Of a stretch of DNA of 64,000 nt, positions 1 through 11,502 are shown piece by piece (positions within the stretch are counted from its first letter, which is position 1; every line of letters begins with the position of its first letter). The DNA comes from Mucor racemosus (Eukaryota; Mucoromycota; Mucoromycetes; Mucorales; Mucoraceae), in assembly GCA_027405735.1 (NCBI GenBank), contig JAPEHQ010000001.1:6510001-6574000 (forward strand), written 5' to 3'. Both the position numbers and the translations under genes were made by a program. The notes below the pieces were generated by a model. It worked only from the letters and a program-made list of their open reading frames with translations. It was not told where the DNA came from and made no database searches.

Positions 1-225
1 ATTTGATAACTACTTGATTGGTTAACTGCTGGGATGAAATAATGTGGTGTCATAATTGAGGTCCAAGCGTTCTTGGTAGTTACTGGATTAAACTTGGTAC
101 GCTAGGAGTTTCTTATATCCGATATCAAGACTTGCACTTCAATACATGTCGTAGTCAATAGATTGTAAGATGTATTGATACTGTAGAAGGTGATAATGTA
201 TGATACTAGTAGGTGGAATACAACA
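1..225 (-). mobile_element. LTR family A, copy 1 (cut by window start)
   Basis: This matches the other family A copies at 1578, 9861, 28127 and 31173. Its end, the complement of the family's TGTTGTATTCC start, lies at about position 225. Family A has TG...CA ends, a TATA-like stretch and an AATAAA-like signal, as expected of a retrotransposon LTR. The other end lies before the window. It has the same orientation as copy 2, so the two could be the LTRs of one decayed element. Confidence 0.8.
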
Positions 226-1577
226 GGAAAGTTGGTGTCTGTCTCTAGTTTGATGAATAATTCATACTTTGTTTATCCAGTACAACTTATAATTCTAGGT
301 GTTTCTACTCTTAAAAACTGAGATTCTAAATGCAACTGCACCTGTTGAATATCACTTGAGTTTCTGCGCGTAGTAGTTCATGTTATACTAACTCCCATTT
401 TGGCATAATATATGTTTTACTTTCATCCATATTCAAGTTTTGTGTTGTGCAGCTTAATATCAATATATTAACATTGAGTTTTGTTTATGCTGTATCTCCA
501 TCAAAAATTTGCATTTTTCCAGATGATGTCTACTACCAACTTTTGGAAAGCTCTATTATCATTTCCAAAAAGAAAAAATACTCCTTAATTTGCTGCATTT
601 CCCAAAATAGTAAAAAACTGACGAAAAATACATGTCCACAAATATGGGGATTAAAATTGTAGACCAAAGGAGAGTGACAAGCTTAACGGGTAGCGCATGC
701 GTGTTGCATCCACCGGTTAATCGTAAGATAATGAACTTTTTGATTTGTAATCCTTATTTTCAAGAAGTTAGCTAACTGATCTATGATAACATTCTCGATT
801 GTTCTTATTTTCTAAAGCAAGATCCGGGAAGCGGGATATGTGAGACATACCCACTTGTTGGATTTAGCTATATAAAATAAGCTGAACTTAAATGTGCTGT
901 GTTACTAATGTAAATAAAATGACCTGACAATGGAATGTCAGAAAGATATAATCGATCCAAAGCTGATCTTACGGATAATTGTAATATAGAATTTGTATAT
1001 AAATAGGACAAATTATTGATATTAAATAAAGATTCTCTTCAGTTTTTTGTGTGTGATTTAATTTAACAAGTTCCTTTATTAATTTATACATTTTTTTTTG
1101 CCATAATATTTATTCTAAATCTTTGGCATTTCAATGCGCTACAAATTGAGTGCGACACACATATTCATGTGTTCAAACCCGCCAAAGGGGAAGCCCTTTG
1201 GTATTAGGATGTTCTTTTTGAAAAAGAATCTCCGATGATCTTGCTTCTCATCGAATATGATCCTCCTTTTTTTTTTCTTAGTAAGTTTTGCATATGTCTA
1301 GCAAATTTTTTCCTTTTTCATTAATGCATATGATATGAAGAAGACTAGCAAATTTGGCTGTCAAAACCCGGGCCGACACCAATACTACCAGCATCTATGG
1401 GTCATTGTACATTCAGCCAGTTTGAGCAACTAGTTGGTTACCTGCTACTTATACCTACTAATATCAGCAAGCCAATCAGTTCTTCTCAAATCTCAACGAA
1501 TATGAAATCAAATAATCTCCCGTTGCAATGGCAGGTACTTCTAGCGCTGATCCGCAGAATTGCAAAAAGTTTAGCCT
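226..1577. other. Non-coding interval between two LTR A remnants
   Basis: No convincing gene or intact retroelement protein is visible; the longest open stretch (about 1397-1603) is short and unlike any protein I know. Lying between two LTRs of the same family and orientation, the interval may be the degraded interior of an LTR retrotransposon, but no gag, protease or reverse transcriptase motif survives. A poly-T tract lies near 1265. Confidence 0.4.
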
Positions 1578-2092
1578 TGTCGTATATATATTTTCAAGTT
1601 TGATGAATAATACTTAAAAAAATACAGTTAAAAGAGAATGAGTAATAAATCAGTTCTTTAACTGTATAATAAAAACAAGATATCGTTTATTTAGATATAA
1701 AAGTATGACCTTTTATATTGATTTGACATCGAGATTTTGAGATATAATTTAAGGCACTATTAAACCATTAGACCTGTTTAATAGTAATCTATCAATTGAA
1801 ATGGATCAATCATAATTTAACCGTTCTTGCAGAGCTTGTGAATTGCTTTGTTTCAATGCTACGCTAAATGTGCTTGGATACTGATTTGATAGCTACTTGA
1901 TTAATTAACCGCTGGGATGAATTAATATGGTATTATAATTGAGGCCCAAGCGTCCTTGATAATTACTGGATTATACTTAGCACGCTAGGAGTTTTTTATA
2001 TCCGATATCAAGACTTTACGCTTCAATACATGTCGTAATCAATAGATTGTAAGATGTATTGATACTGTAGAAGGCGATAACATATGGTCTTT
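1578..2092 (-). mobile_element. LTR family A, copy 2 (outer end lost)
   Basis: The copy starts with TGTCGTATAT, the complement of the family A 3' end, and follows the family consensus to about 2090. There it diverges before the usual TTCCACCTACTAGT end. It differs from copies 1 and 4 at many positions, so it is an older insertion. Confidence 0.75.
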
Positions 2093-2814
2093 AGCGACTT
2101 ACAACATAGTATATGATTCACATTTTTGCCAATGGCCACTCTTCCAAAAAAAGCCGAACAATCTCCAGAAACGGCCATCTAATAATACTTCCAGGCTTTA
2201 AATTTTTAGAAAAAATTACCGGACAGCCCGGATGCGGTTGTTTAAATATTCCAAGCAGCTATAAGATGCAGGTATCGAAATTTCATACAAAAATGAAGGT
2301 TTGACTGTATTGCTATTAATTATTCAAATGCTTATATTAAGTAAAACATAAATACAACCTACAACATTATTAGTCTAATAACGAATTTAACTTGAAAAGT
2401 ATAAAATGATATAACCGGATTCAAAAAAAGTCCATAAAATCACAAATTTAAAGGAATTATATATAGAAGCCACTACGGCCGACCTGTGCTACACAAGATA
2501 ATTTTGTTGTGCCCTGGTGGGCTACACACTATAGCCTAATGAGTTGGTGCGCCCACTGAATAATGGCTAAAAAGATAACAAGATGCACATGGGCACAACA
2601 AAAGGAACTGCACACGAGCATAACAAAAAGCCTGTATGTGCAGAATTATAGATTCTGTCTATATGCATGTCATTAATCCCATGTGTGCATAATAGTAGAA
2701 TTGCCCATAAGCATATTATTATCCCTAATTGCGCATAATAATAAAATCTGACCATAAGCATAATGAACTGATCGTATGGGGACAAATTAGTTTGTACATG
2801 AGCATCGTGCTATT
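2093..2814. other. Intergenic, no gene seen
   Basis: AT-rich DNA. Around 2560-2780 there are loosely repeated GCATAA/GCACAA-type words that resemble a decayed simple repeat. I see no coding pattern or RNA gene. Confidence 0.4.
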
Positions 2815-3217
2815 TGATGTATCATTCTTAAACCGGATCATGTCAAATCCAAAAAAGTAAACAATAACAGATCCGGAACCGGAAGTTCCTTAATTAAATA
2901 TTAACTATACAATGCTCCTAAAAGCATGGTATAGAAGCATGGTATAGAAGCATGGTATAAAAGCATGGTATAGAAGCATGGTATAGAAGCATGGTATAGA
3001 AGCATGGTACAAAAGCATAATACGCCAGTGCGATATTCCAACATGATATTCCAACATGACACATTACTATTAAATAACATCTAAACTACCTTATCACACC
3101 ATTAATTCCCCAAATCAAATAGTATATAAATCCTATTAATTTCATTCCAATAAACGACATCTCTTTACTTGATTAAATTTCTAATTTTATTTAACCTAAA
3201 CATATTTTGATAAATCA
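2815..3217 (+). mobile_element. Solo LTR family B, copy 1
   Basis: The element runs from TGATGTATCATTC to ATAAATCA and is flanked on both sides by the 5-bp direct repeat CTATT (2810-2814 and 3218-3222), the target duplication of an LTR element. A TATA-like GTATATAAAT sits near 3121. No internal region or second LTR is adjacent, so this is a solo LTR. It is longer than copy 3 because of an expanded 13-bp tandem repeat. Confidence 0.9.
2923..3013 (+). repeat. 13-bp tandem repeat inside LTR B
   Basis: There are seven near-perfect copies of AGCATGGTATAGA followed by a degenerate eighth. The same unit occurs about two to three times in LTR B copies 2 and 3, so the array expanded inside this copy. 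There are no unique spacers, so it is not a CRISPR array. Confidence 0.95.
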
Positions 3218-4018
3218 CTATTCTCAAAATTCTATTGCATTTTTTACCGGACTAATGGGTTTTTAATTACATTTGCTTTTATTAATATAGATTATAGATA
3301 ATACAACTCACTACGTTGTTGATGTAGAGCAATACATGCAACTGCCAATATACAGTATTTATGATCATCATCATTTGTAAATATGTTTATAGCTATAGTA
3401 TCTACAGCAAGAATGGTTTTTGCTTGAGCATAAACTTAAATAACAATTGCTGCTTATTAAATTTATATGTAAGCCAAATCTAAGATTATAGATTTTGCTT
3501 TATCACGCATAAAATTTAAACAAATTAAACTTCTTTAAACTTACTATTTTAGTTTACAATTGTCAGTTGTAAAAAGATCTGTTTTCAAGTATAGCTACGA
3601 TCATAACTATGTCTATTAGGCAAGACATTAGATCATTATTTTTTTTTGTTTTTATATCATATATCATTTAAAATTTCATCAATTTTCTGGAATATTTAAT
3701 GGGTTTGCATGCAGTTCTAGCTTTTCGTTGAGTAGAAATAAATATCATTATTGCCTTCGATTTGATCTGGTAATCATCAAGAAATACGTCTAACAATACC
3801 TTAGTAAATAATGATATTTAATCTTCGAATGCGGCTAAATGGAAATACCAGTCTCTAATATAGACTGCTACCTATATTAGAAACATTAGTCCCTTGTGTT
3901 AGCATGCGTATTCAGTTAAAAAAGAGAATACCAGCTTGATAGTCTGATATGCCTTATCAAACAATGAATATATCCTTGGAATAATATAAAAACAAAAAGA
4001 GAGAAGCAAAACATATAG
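3218..4018. other. Intergenic, no gene seen
   Basis: AT-rich sequence between solo LTR B and the palindrome. I found no coding exon, RNA gene or repeat shared with the rest of the window. Confidence 0.4.
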
Positions 4019-5109
4019 AAAAAGATTTTCAAGGCTTTACATTATTTAGTGTTATTAAAACTCTGCTAAATTGCACATTTCCGCGAATGTAAAAGCAGCA
4101 TTACAGCGTATAAACCATAAAAAACTAGACAGAATAGTAGGCAATATCTGTTACTACTATAGAAAAACATATTTTTCTACCAGAAAAACCGTCTGTCATA
4201 TCATATATTTATTAAAAAATTGCAAAAGCGAACCTACAGAGCGACGCCGTAAATGAGCATAGCAATAATATCGAACGGCTAAGTCTCTTATACTATGGTA
4301 TATATCTAAGTTTTAAGTAAAAAAGCGGTTTTTTTAAACTTTTCTTATATTTAACCACGTACGGTCTGAAAATTCAGACTTTGTAGCGGACATTTTCGGG
4401 ACTCATTTTATCCTTACCCACACTCATGATTTTGATGAAAAAACAGAAAAATCAAATTTTAATACCAAAATCGACGTTTAAATATACTACATTATGAGAG
4501 AAAATTGTAGCCATAGCTAATATGCATTTTATAAAAGCTTAATATTAAATGTTAAGTAACAAAACTTAGCATTTTTGGCCCAAAAACGGTTTTTTGGTTA
4601 AAGGATTTTCATATAATATTTTGCAATAAAAATATTTATTATTTTTTATTGAGCAGATAGTGCTCTAAATTTTGTATGTGTGTATATTTTTTGTTTTTAT
4701 AATTGGTAGTATAATTAACTCTAGATTTGCAAAATCAGAAAAAAAAATTTAAAAAATGTCAAAATTGATGATCTGGACAAAAATAATTTTCTAAATTAAT
4801 ATTCCGCTTATAAGCTTTGTAAGTCTTAAAAATAAGAGATTTCATAATACTTGAGAACTTTTTCAAGAATTTACGATGCTGTACCCATTTGATTCAGGCT
4901 TATTACTGTAAATATTTATGCATATTTTTATATTCACCAATTTTTCTGCAGGTAGATATCGATTTCAGACCAAGAAAGCATTGATTATAACGTAGATGAT
5001 GGAACAAAATGACCAAGCCTCGGACACTTTTTTTGTTCGAGAAAAATATCATAACGCGCCCTAAAATTAACAGTTAATAATTCATTTTCAAAATTCAAAT
5101 AAACAATAG
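4019..5109 (+). repeat. Left arm of 1091-bp inverted repeat (family E)
   Basis: The arm is repeated in inverted orientation at 7061-8151. Both arms are exactly 1091 bp, carry the same small open frame (61 codons) at the same offset, and every segment I compared was identical. The outer boundary falls at about 4018/8152. The inner boundary falls at AACAATAG, one base before the TA into which the Tc1-like element inserted. A third, diverged copy starts at 29019. The small open frame resembles no known protein. Confidence 0.93.
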
Positions 5110-5111
5110 TA

Positions 5112-6461
5112 CCGTGACATTGAAAAAATGTACCCTGAAATAGAATTTTTAATAAACGAGACAGATAACATATCGACTTTAATTGCCTTTATTTAAATAT
5201 TTTACTAAATGAAAACTGCTCCTAATTACAGAATTTTGAAGAGAATCACCACAGATAGTCGTAAGGAGCTTGAAGCGGTTGAATATGGACGTTTGGTTGG
5301 CGCATGGGAGTGGGGAGGAAAGTTTTCTGAGATTGCCCGTCGGTTTGGTGTGACTGAATCAAGAGTGAGAGATACCATCAATAGGTATAAGGAAACAGGT
5401 AGCCCCTTACCAGCAGAGAGACCTGGAAGACCCCCAAAGGTAACAACCACCCAAAAAATCGTATGCGAACATCAATTTGTCGTACACCGATGGATACGTT
5501 CAAGGATCACTGGAAGTCAATGAGGGCTGCAGGTATGGACATTTGTTTGGATACTTTCAAGAAGTATACCAAAGAAATGGGTTTCCAACAGTATGTAATT
5601 ACTAAAGTGCCTGCCTTGTCACCTCCTCAAATTAAAAAAAGGCTTGAATGGTGTACCAAATGGCTCAATTGGACACATGAACAGTGGGAGAATGTAGTTT
5701 GGTCGGATGAGTCAATGTTTCGACTTGGAAAGGGTGCACCAGGTATGAATGTCATCTGAATGCCTGGAGAAGCATTGCAGGATAGACATAAATTGCAAAC
5801 ATTAAAATTCGGAAGATGCTCGCTAATGATGTGGGGATGCTTTCATGCTGGAGCTTTGGGTCCATTGGTCATTATGGAAGGGTCAATTGACCAGGGCAAA
5901 TACGTGTCTCTACTCGCAAACCATACAATCCCTTGGCTTGAGGATCAATGCAGATTGTATGGTCATAACCTTATATACCAAGAAGATGGTGCTCCCATCC
6001 ATACAGGGACCTATGCGAAGTGGTACAAGTCAAGGAACCAGCTGACGATGTTTGACTTTTGGCCTCCCAATAGTCCTGATTTGAACCCCATCGAGCATAT
6101 ATGGGGTTACCTCAAACTTCGTGTCAATAAACGTACAATCAATATTACTAATGCAGTACAGTTTGAGAGCATTATTAGAGACGAATGGTCGAAGATTAGC
6201 AAATCTTATCTTCGAGCCTTAGTTGCTTCAATGCCAGCAAGATGTACTGCTGTAATTGCAGCTAGAGGGAAACATACGAAATATTAATTTTTTTGCTTCA
6301 AATTTCAGATATTCATAATAAATAGTATTCTTTATTAGCATGTGTAATTTGAAGTGGTTTATTCATAATGAATAGTCGATAGAAAAGGTCATTTGTAAAA
6401 TGTATACATTGAAATTCCAAAAATAGAAATTTTTTCAGCGTATATTTTTTCAATGTCACTG
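5112..6461 (+). mobile_element. Tc1/mariner-type DNA transposon (decayed)
   Basis: A 1350-bp element with terminal inverted repeats. The left end reads CCGTGACATTGAAAAAATGT and the right end, on the complement, CAGTGACATTGAAAAAATAT. Similarity extends about 40 bp inward and the first base differs. The element is flanked by TA on both sides (5110-5111 and 6462-6463), the target of this superfamily. It carries one transposase gene, broken by a frameshift and a stop. The insertion point is the inner edge of the left palindrome arm. Confidence 0.92.
5209..6287 (+). pseudogene. Tc1-like transposase, frameshifted and interrupted
   Basis: The N-terminal part has a helix-turn-helix (IARRFGVTESRVRDTINRY) and the GRPPK linker typical of Tc1 transposases. 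The catalytic part shows the three acidic sites: WSDES, QEDGAPIH and NPIEHIWGYLK. There are 35 residues between the second Asp and the Glu, close to the DD34E spacing of Tc1. The frame shifts near 5463, between the DNA-binding and catalytic parts, and a TGA stop lies at about 5757-5759, after the first catalytic Asp. The protein is therefore unlikely to be made whole. Overall length (~350 codons) is normal for the family. Confidence 0.93.
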
Positions 6462-6463
6462 TA

Positions 6464-7060
6464 TGTATATGCATATTAGTGCTAAAGGCTTGATCCAGCC
6501 TCACCTTGAGTATAATATTGTGTGTGAGAAAGAAAAAGTTATTTGCAAGACACTAAGGCCAAACTAGACTTCCCATGGACATAATGATCAGCACAGATGG
6601 GTAGAATAAAACCTTTTGTGCAAATCAGTCAGCCCAGATGAGCGAAGTAATGAGATCAAGGTTTTTTAGTCAATTTACTAAAGTATATCGATCATATTAT
6701 AATTAAAAACAAAGATAATTTGAATGATTTAAAATATATGTGAGTTACTCTGATTCAACAGAATTGCCTTATTGACGAGAAATATCAATTTGAAATTTGG
6801 GGTTTGAAAGAGTTCTGCCCATGTTCTTCTTTCGGGGACCAAATGGGAACAACGACAATAACCTGCTTGGCAACACTAAAAGTATTCATGCTTTTGTAAA
6901 TTTCTGTTTGTAACACACAAAATCGACTGATTTAGAATTATTTTTCTTTTCTCTTCCCCATTCTTTCCTCAGCTCTTTTATATGTGTTAAAACTGCAACA
7001 GAAAAGACCAATATTCTTTATAAACTGAAATCAAGTAGCAGGTACAAGTACATGTTTTTC
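6464..7060. other. Centre of the palindrome
   Basis: About 600 bp of apparently single-copy AT-rich DNA separates the two arms. No coding sequence or RNA gene is recognisable. With the Tc1-like insertion removed, this would be the loop of a long hairpin. Confidence 0.5.
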
Positions 7061-8151
7061 CTATTGTTTATTTTAATTTTGAAAATGAATTATTAACTGT
7101 TAATTTTAGGGCGCGTTATGATATTTTTCTCGAACAAAAAAAGTGTCCGAGGCTTGGTCATTTTGTTCCATCATCTACGTTATAATCAATGCTTTCTTGG
7201 TCTGAAATCGATATCTACCTGCAGAAAAATTGGTGAATATAAAAATATGCATAAATATTTACAGTAATAAGCCTGAATCAAATGGGTACAGCATCGTAAA
7301 TTCTTGAAAAAGTTCTCAAGTATTATGAAATCTCTTATTTTTAAGACTTACAAAGCTTATAAGCGGAATATTAATTTAGAAAATTATTTTTGTCCAGATC
7401 ATCAATTTTGACATTTTTTAAATTTTTTTTTCTGATTTTGCAAATCTAGAGTTAATTATACTACCAATTATAAAAACAAAAAATATACACACATACAAAA
7501 TTTAGAGCACTATCTGCTCAATAAAAAATAATAAATATTTTTATTGCAAAATATTATATGAAAATCCTTTAACCAAAAAACCGTTTTTGGGCCAAAAATG
7601 CTAAGTTTTGTTACTTAACATTTAATATTAAGCTTTTATAAAATGCATATTAGCTATGGCTACAATTTTCTCTCATAATGTAGTATATTTAAACGTCGAT
7701 TTTGGTATTAAAATTTGATTTTTCTGTTTTTTCATCAAAATCATGAGTGTGGGTAAGGATAAAATGAGTCCCGAAAATGTCCGCTACAAAGTCTGAATTT
7801 TCAGACCGTACGTGGTTAAATATAAGAAAAGTTTAAAAAAACCGCTTTTTTACTTAAAACTTAGATATATACCATAGTATAAGAGACTTAGCCGTTCGAT
7901 ATTATTGCTATGCTCATTTACGGCGTCGCTCTGTAGGTTCGCTTTTGCAATTTTTTAATAAATATATGATATGACAGACGGTTTTTCTGGTAGAAAAATA
8001 TGTTTTTCTATAGTAGTAACAGATATTGCCTACTATTCTGTCTAGTTTTTTATGGTTTATACGCTGTAATGCTGCTTTTACATTCGCGGAAATGTGCAAT
8101 TTAGCAGAGTTTTAATAACACTAAATAATGTAAAGCCTTGAAAATCTTTTT
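7061..8151 (-). repeat. Right arm of 1091-bp inverted repeat (family E)
   Basis: Reverse complement of 4019-5109, with the same length and no indel. It begins CTATTGTTTATTTT and ends CTTGAAAATCTTTTT. No target duplication is obvious at the outer edges (flanks CATATAG and ATACATG), so it cannot be said from this sequence whether the structure moved as a foldback unit or arose by inverted duplication. Confidence 0.93.
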
Positions 8152-8478
8152 ATACATGTTTTGTGTTATATCAAAAGATACTAATATAAAAATACTCTGC
8201 TAAAAGGTACATTTTATTAATTCATTGATGGTTCATATTTATATGTTTTCTAGATAGTTATATGCTTATTAATATTATTAATGAATTGCCGGGCATTGAG
8301 GTACTTGATATGATTTGGGAACAAATTATATACAATGGAATTTGTGGAATTGGGAATCTGTGATTGTATCATTTGGATAAGATGTAGGATTGCTTATGTT
8401 TCATTGTTGCCAAGTGTTCCTGATAGTCGCTGTTAATGTTAGTGGTTATGTATGACTTTTAGTATGAGTTACTAAATG

Positions 8479-9240
8479 TCATGCCATGTTGGATTTCAAT
8501 AGTTGTTCCTGGATTTCTACATCTGGGTAAACTTCTGATATATCAGCATTCGAGTTTAGAGCTGCAGAGGAAATTTTGTCGTTGGACAATCTAATCGATG
8601 TCTTCATGACATTTATGTCCTTATTTATTTTCTCTCTAACTTCGCTCAATTTGTTTGCAGTCTTTGGTTCATTAGAATCAGTAGTAATCATGGCAGCCGT
8701 TAAACTGAGATGGGGATCTCGATGATAAATTATTTTTTTGAGTACGTCAAGCGGAATATTTTTATTAGCGACTGAGAGTTTATGAATACATACAATCTTA
8801 TTTTTAATAGAAAGAATAATAATAAAGACTAGTGATATTTATCATGGAGAACGTAGGCCTTATTACTAGAAAAACGAATGGTAAAAGAAAGGAACCAAGA
8901 GCTTCTAGTTCTTGGTTATAAAGACTATTTATAAAAAGTACATTTCAATATGAGTTAGAAATAAAGTTGGCTTCAAAATTGTTTGTTTAATATCCTCAAA
9001 AACCGACAATGGCATTGGGACAGAAACAGGGGCATTGATGGATTCTTGAAACGGGACATCAAGCATTTCCGTATCTTCACCAGGTGTAGTAACAGCAGCG
9101 TTTATATTCATTTGTTATAAACTTTTAGGAGCAGCAACCTGGCTTGACATATCAATGGGAGGATCACAGGAGCAAGAGGGGGAGAGCCAACAGAAGAAGG
9201 ACTTTCAGGTGAGTGTGTAGTAGTAGGCGTCACTTAAGAA
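8479..9240 (-). pseudogene. Possible retroelement gag relic
   Basis: Read on the minus strand, two short open pieces (9111-8929 and 8691-8479) and a Pro/Ser/Thr-rich stretch upstream (about 9240-9120) follow one another but are separated by stops and frameshifts. The second piece is a Lys/Glu/Asn-rich, possibly helical segment. Low-complexity P/S/T followed by a helical segment is seen in gag N-termini of LTR elements, which is why I suggest it. No zinc knuckle, protease or RT motif is present, so this is a weak call. It could equally be remnants of a host gene. Confidence 0.25.
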
Positions 9241-9612
9241 TTAATAGAATAAAATAAATATGTTAATTGTAAAAAATGCTACAAAAACGTAATTATAAAA
9301 AAATGCAGTGGCAAATACAATTATAACTCATCTAAGTTTATTCAAGACACAAAGTAAAGCAATCATCGATCTACTAGATGAATTATTGTGGTATTTATAT
9401 TAAATGTGTAATTCAAATTATTAATAATGCAGTAGTTTGATCTTTTTGGTTTATTTTAAAGCTGATGAAAGAAGGGATCAGCAACTATTATTAATTCAGG
9501 TTATACAGTTATTATCTATAATAGTTTGTAATTTTTAAATTATATATAGCTAAGTTTCTATATTTTATGATCTTGATTCTCGCCCCAGATTCATGTTATT
9601 AATTACAAACTC

Positions 9613-10457
9613 TGATTTATCATTCTTAAACTGGATCATGTCGAATCCAAAAAGTAAACAATAACAGAACCGGAAATGGAAGTTACTTAATTGGATATTA
9701 ACTAGACCATGCTTCCAAAAGCATGGTCTAGAAGCATAGTATTCCAGTGCGATATTCCAGCATGAAACAGTCTATTAATTAATATTTAAACTGCCTTATC
9801 ACATAATTAATTTCCCAAATCAAATAGTATATAGACCCTATTAATTTCATTCAAATGAACTGTTGTATTCCACCTACTAGTATCATACATTATCACCTTC
9901 TACAGTATCAATACATCTTACAAATCTATTGACTACGACATGTATTGAAGTGCAAGTCTTGATATCGGATATAAGAAACTCCTAACGTATCAAGTTTAAT
10001 CCAGTAATTACCAAGAACGCTTGGACCTCAATTATGACACCACATTATTTCATCCCAGCAGTTAACCAATCAAGTAGTTATCAAATCAACATCCAAGCAC
10101 ATTTAGCGCAGCATTGAAACAACACAACTCATAAGCTCTGCAAGAACGGTTAAATTATGATTGATCCATTTCAATCCATAGATTACTATCAAACAGATCC
10201 AATGGTTCAATAGTGCCTTAAACTACATCTCAGGATCTCAATGTCAAATCAATATAAAAGGCCATACTTTTACATCTAAATAAACGATATCTTGTTTTTA
10301 TTATACAGTTGAAGAACTGATTAATTACTCATTCTTTTATAATTGTATTCTTTTTTAAGTACTATTTATCAATCCTGAAAATATACGACATGAACAATAC
10401 CACGTTACTTGATTACATTTCTAGTTTTATTTAACACAAACATATTCTTATAAATCA
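9613..10457 (+). mobile_element. Solo LTR family B, copy 2, split by LTR A
   Basis: The two parts, 9613-9860 and 10396-10457, align to LTR B copy 1 and are interrupted by LTR A copy 3. The ends are TGATTTATCATTC and ATAAATCA. The flanking pentamers are AACTC (9608-9612) and AATTC (10458-10462), a target duplication with one later substitution. It has the same orientation as copy 1 and only about two of the 13-bp units. Confidence 0.88.
9861..10390 (+). mobile_element. Solo LTR family A, copy 3, inserted in LTR B
   Basis: A complete 530-bp LTR from TGTTGTATTCC to ATATACGACA. It is flanked by perfect 5-bp duplications TGAAC (9856-9860 and 10391-10395) that come from the interrupted LTR B. A TATA-like AATATAAAAGG lies near 10254 and AAATAAACG near 10279, placed as the U3 promoter and R region of an LTR should be. 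No second LTR or internal sequence is present. Confidence 0.95.
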
Positions 10458-11502
10458 AATTCAATTTGATGTGTGAAAGTCTTCCAGTAGTTCACATCAT
10501 ATTTTATGAATCGATTTGTTTTATTTTATTATGTGTTAAATTACCAATAATTTTTGTATTTACTGTTAAATTCGCGTTATCTCTATTTACACATTCGAAC
10601 ATGGTTTTTATGTGTGATAGCATTTAAATTTAATTTATTATGTGGGAATATAGTATCTGAGTTTAGCACAACAGTGGATCTGAAAAGCAGAGTATTCAAC
10701 AAAGCATAAAGGGGGATACTAGAGAATTAGAAAACATAAAATTAAGCTATGTTTATATGTTTTATGTATCAAGATTTCAATGTCAAACTTAATTTTAATG
10801 ATACTGTAGATTGAGCATCTTCTGATGGAAGATGGAAGCAAGTTATTATGGCTACTTCAATAAAGCAATTGTTATAAGTAGTGATGCAATACATAACATA
10901 TGATGAAGGGATAACAAAGGAAATACGTAAACGCATAATGAAAATTGATTGTTAGTGATATTTAATTAGAAGATTTACAAATACGATTTTTCTTTTAGCG
11001 CAGGTCTCATTCATTTTGATTGTGCATTATTTTAAACACATTTCAGCTTTATAACCATGTATTCCAGAAAACCAGAGCTTTTAATATGGGAAAAAGTGTA
11101 TGTACATGATACATGATACATGATATCATGAAAATAACACAGTCTTTGATTTTTAACATTATGTAACTAGGAAAACCATAATAACGAACATTAAAATAAC
11201 GTAAATAAATGATACCATTTAAGTGTAATGATATGTGGTCTTGAATAAATATTATGGTCAAAATGATATACTAATGATATGATTTTTAATATTTAGAGAT
11301 CGGCGGTGAATTAGTTGAAGGAAAGTTGATGTTCTTATTTGTAAATTAGATCTTTATTAAAAAAAATAAATAAGGATGTAAAAAAAAAGAAAGACAGGTA
11401 ATTCTACAAAGAATTGTGGAAAGATTTCCTTGTAGTATTTATAGGAACATTGAAGATGAGCACTACTGATGTGAATTATTATAGTGATAATTTGATTCAC
11501 TG
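10458..11502. other. Intergenic, no gene seen
   Basis: AT-rich DNA with short imperfect repeats such as ACATGATACATGATATCATG near 11106. No coding signal or RNA gene is evident. Confidence 0.4.

Noticed and set aside
684..720. tRNA-like words (GTTGCATCCAC), also at about 32190
   Set aside because: A 3-bp stem around TTGCATC and a weak T-arm-like stretch at the second site do not make a cloverleaf; no intact tRNA can be folded. It may be a decayed SINE, but two short matches are not enough.
2923..3013. Possible CRISPR-like array
   Set aside because: The units are directly adjacent with no unique spacers, lie inside a retroelement LTR, and the genome is eukaryotic.
4071..4256. 61-codon open frame, present again at 7914-8099
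   Set aside because: Its repetition is explained by the inverted repeat. It resembles no protein, so it was not listed as a gene.
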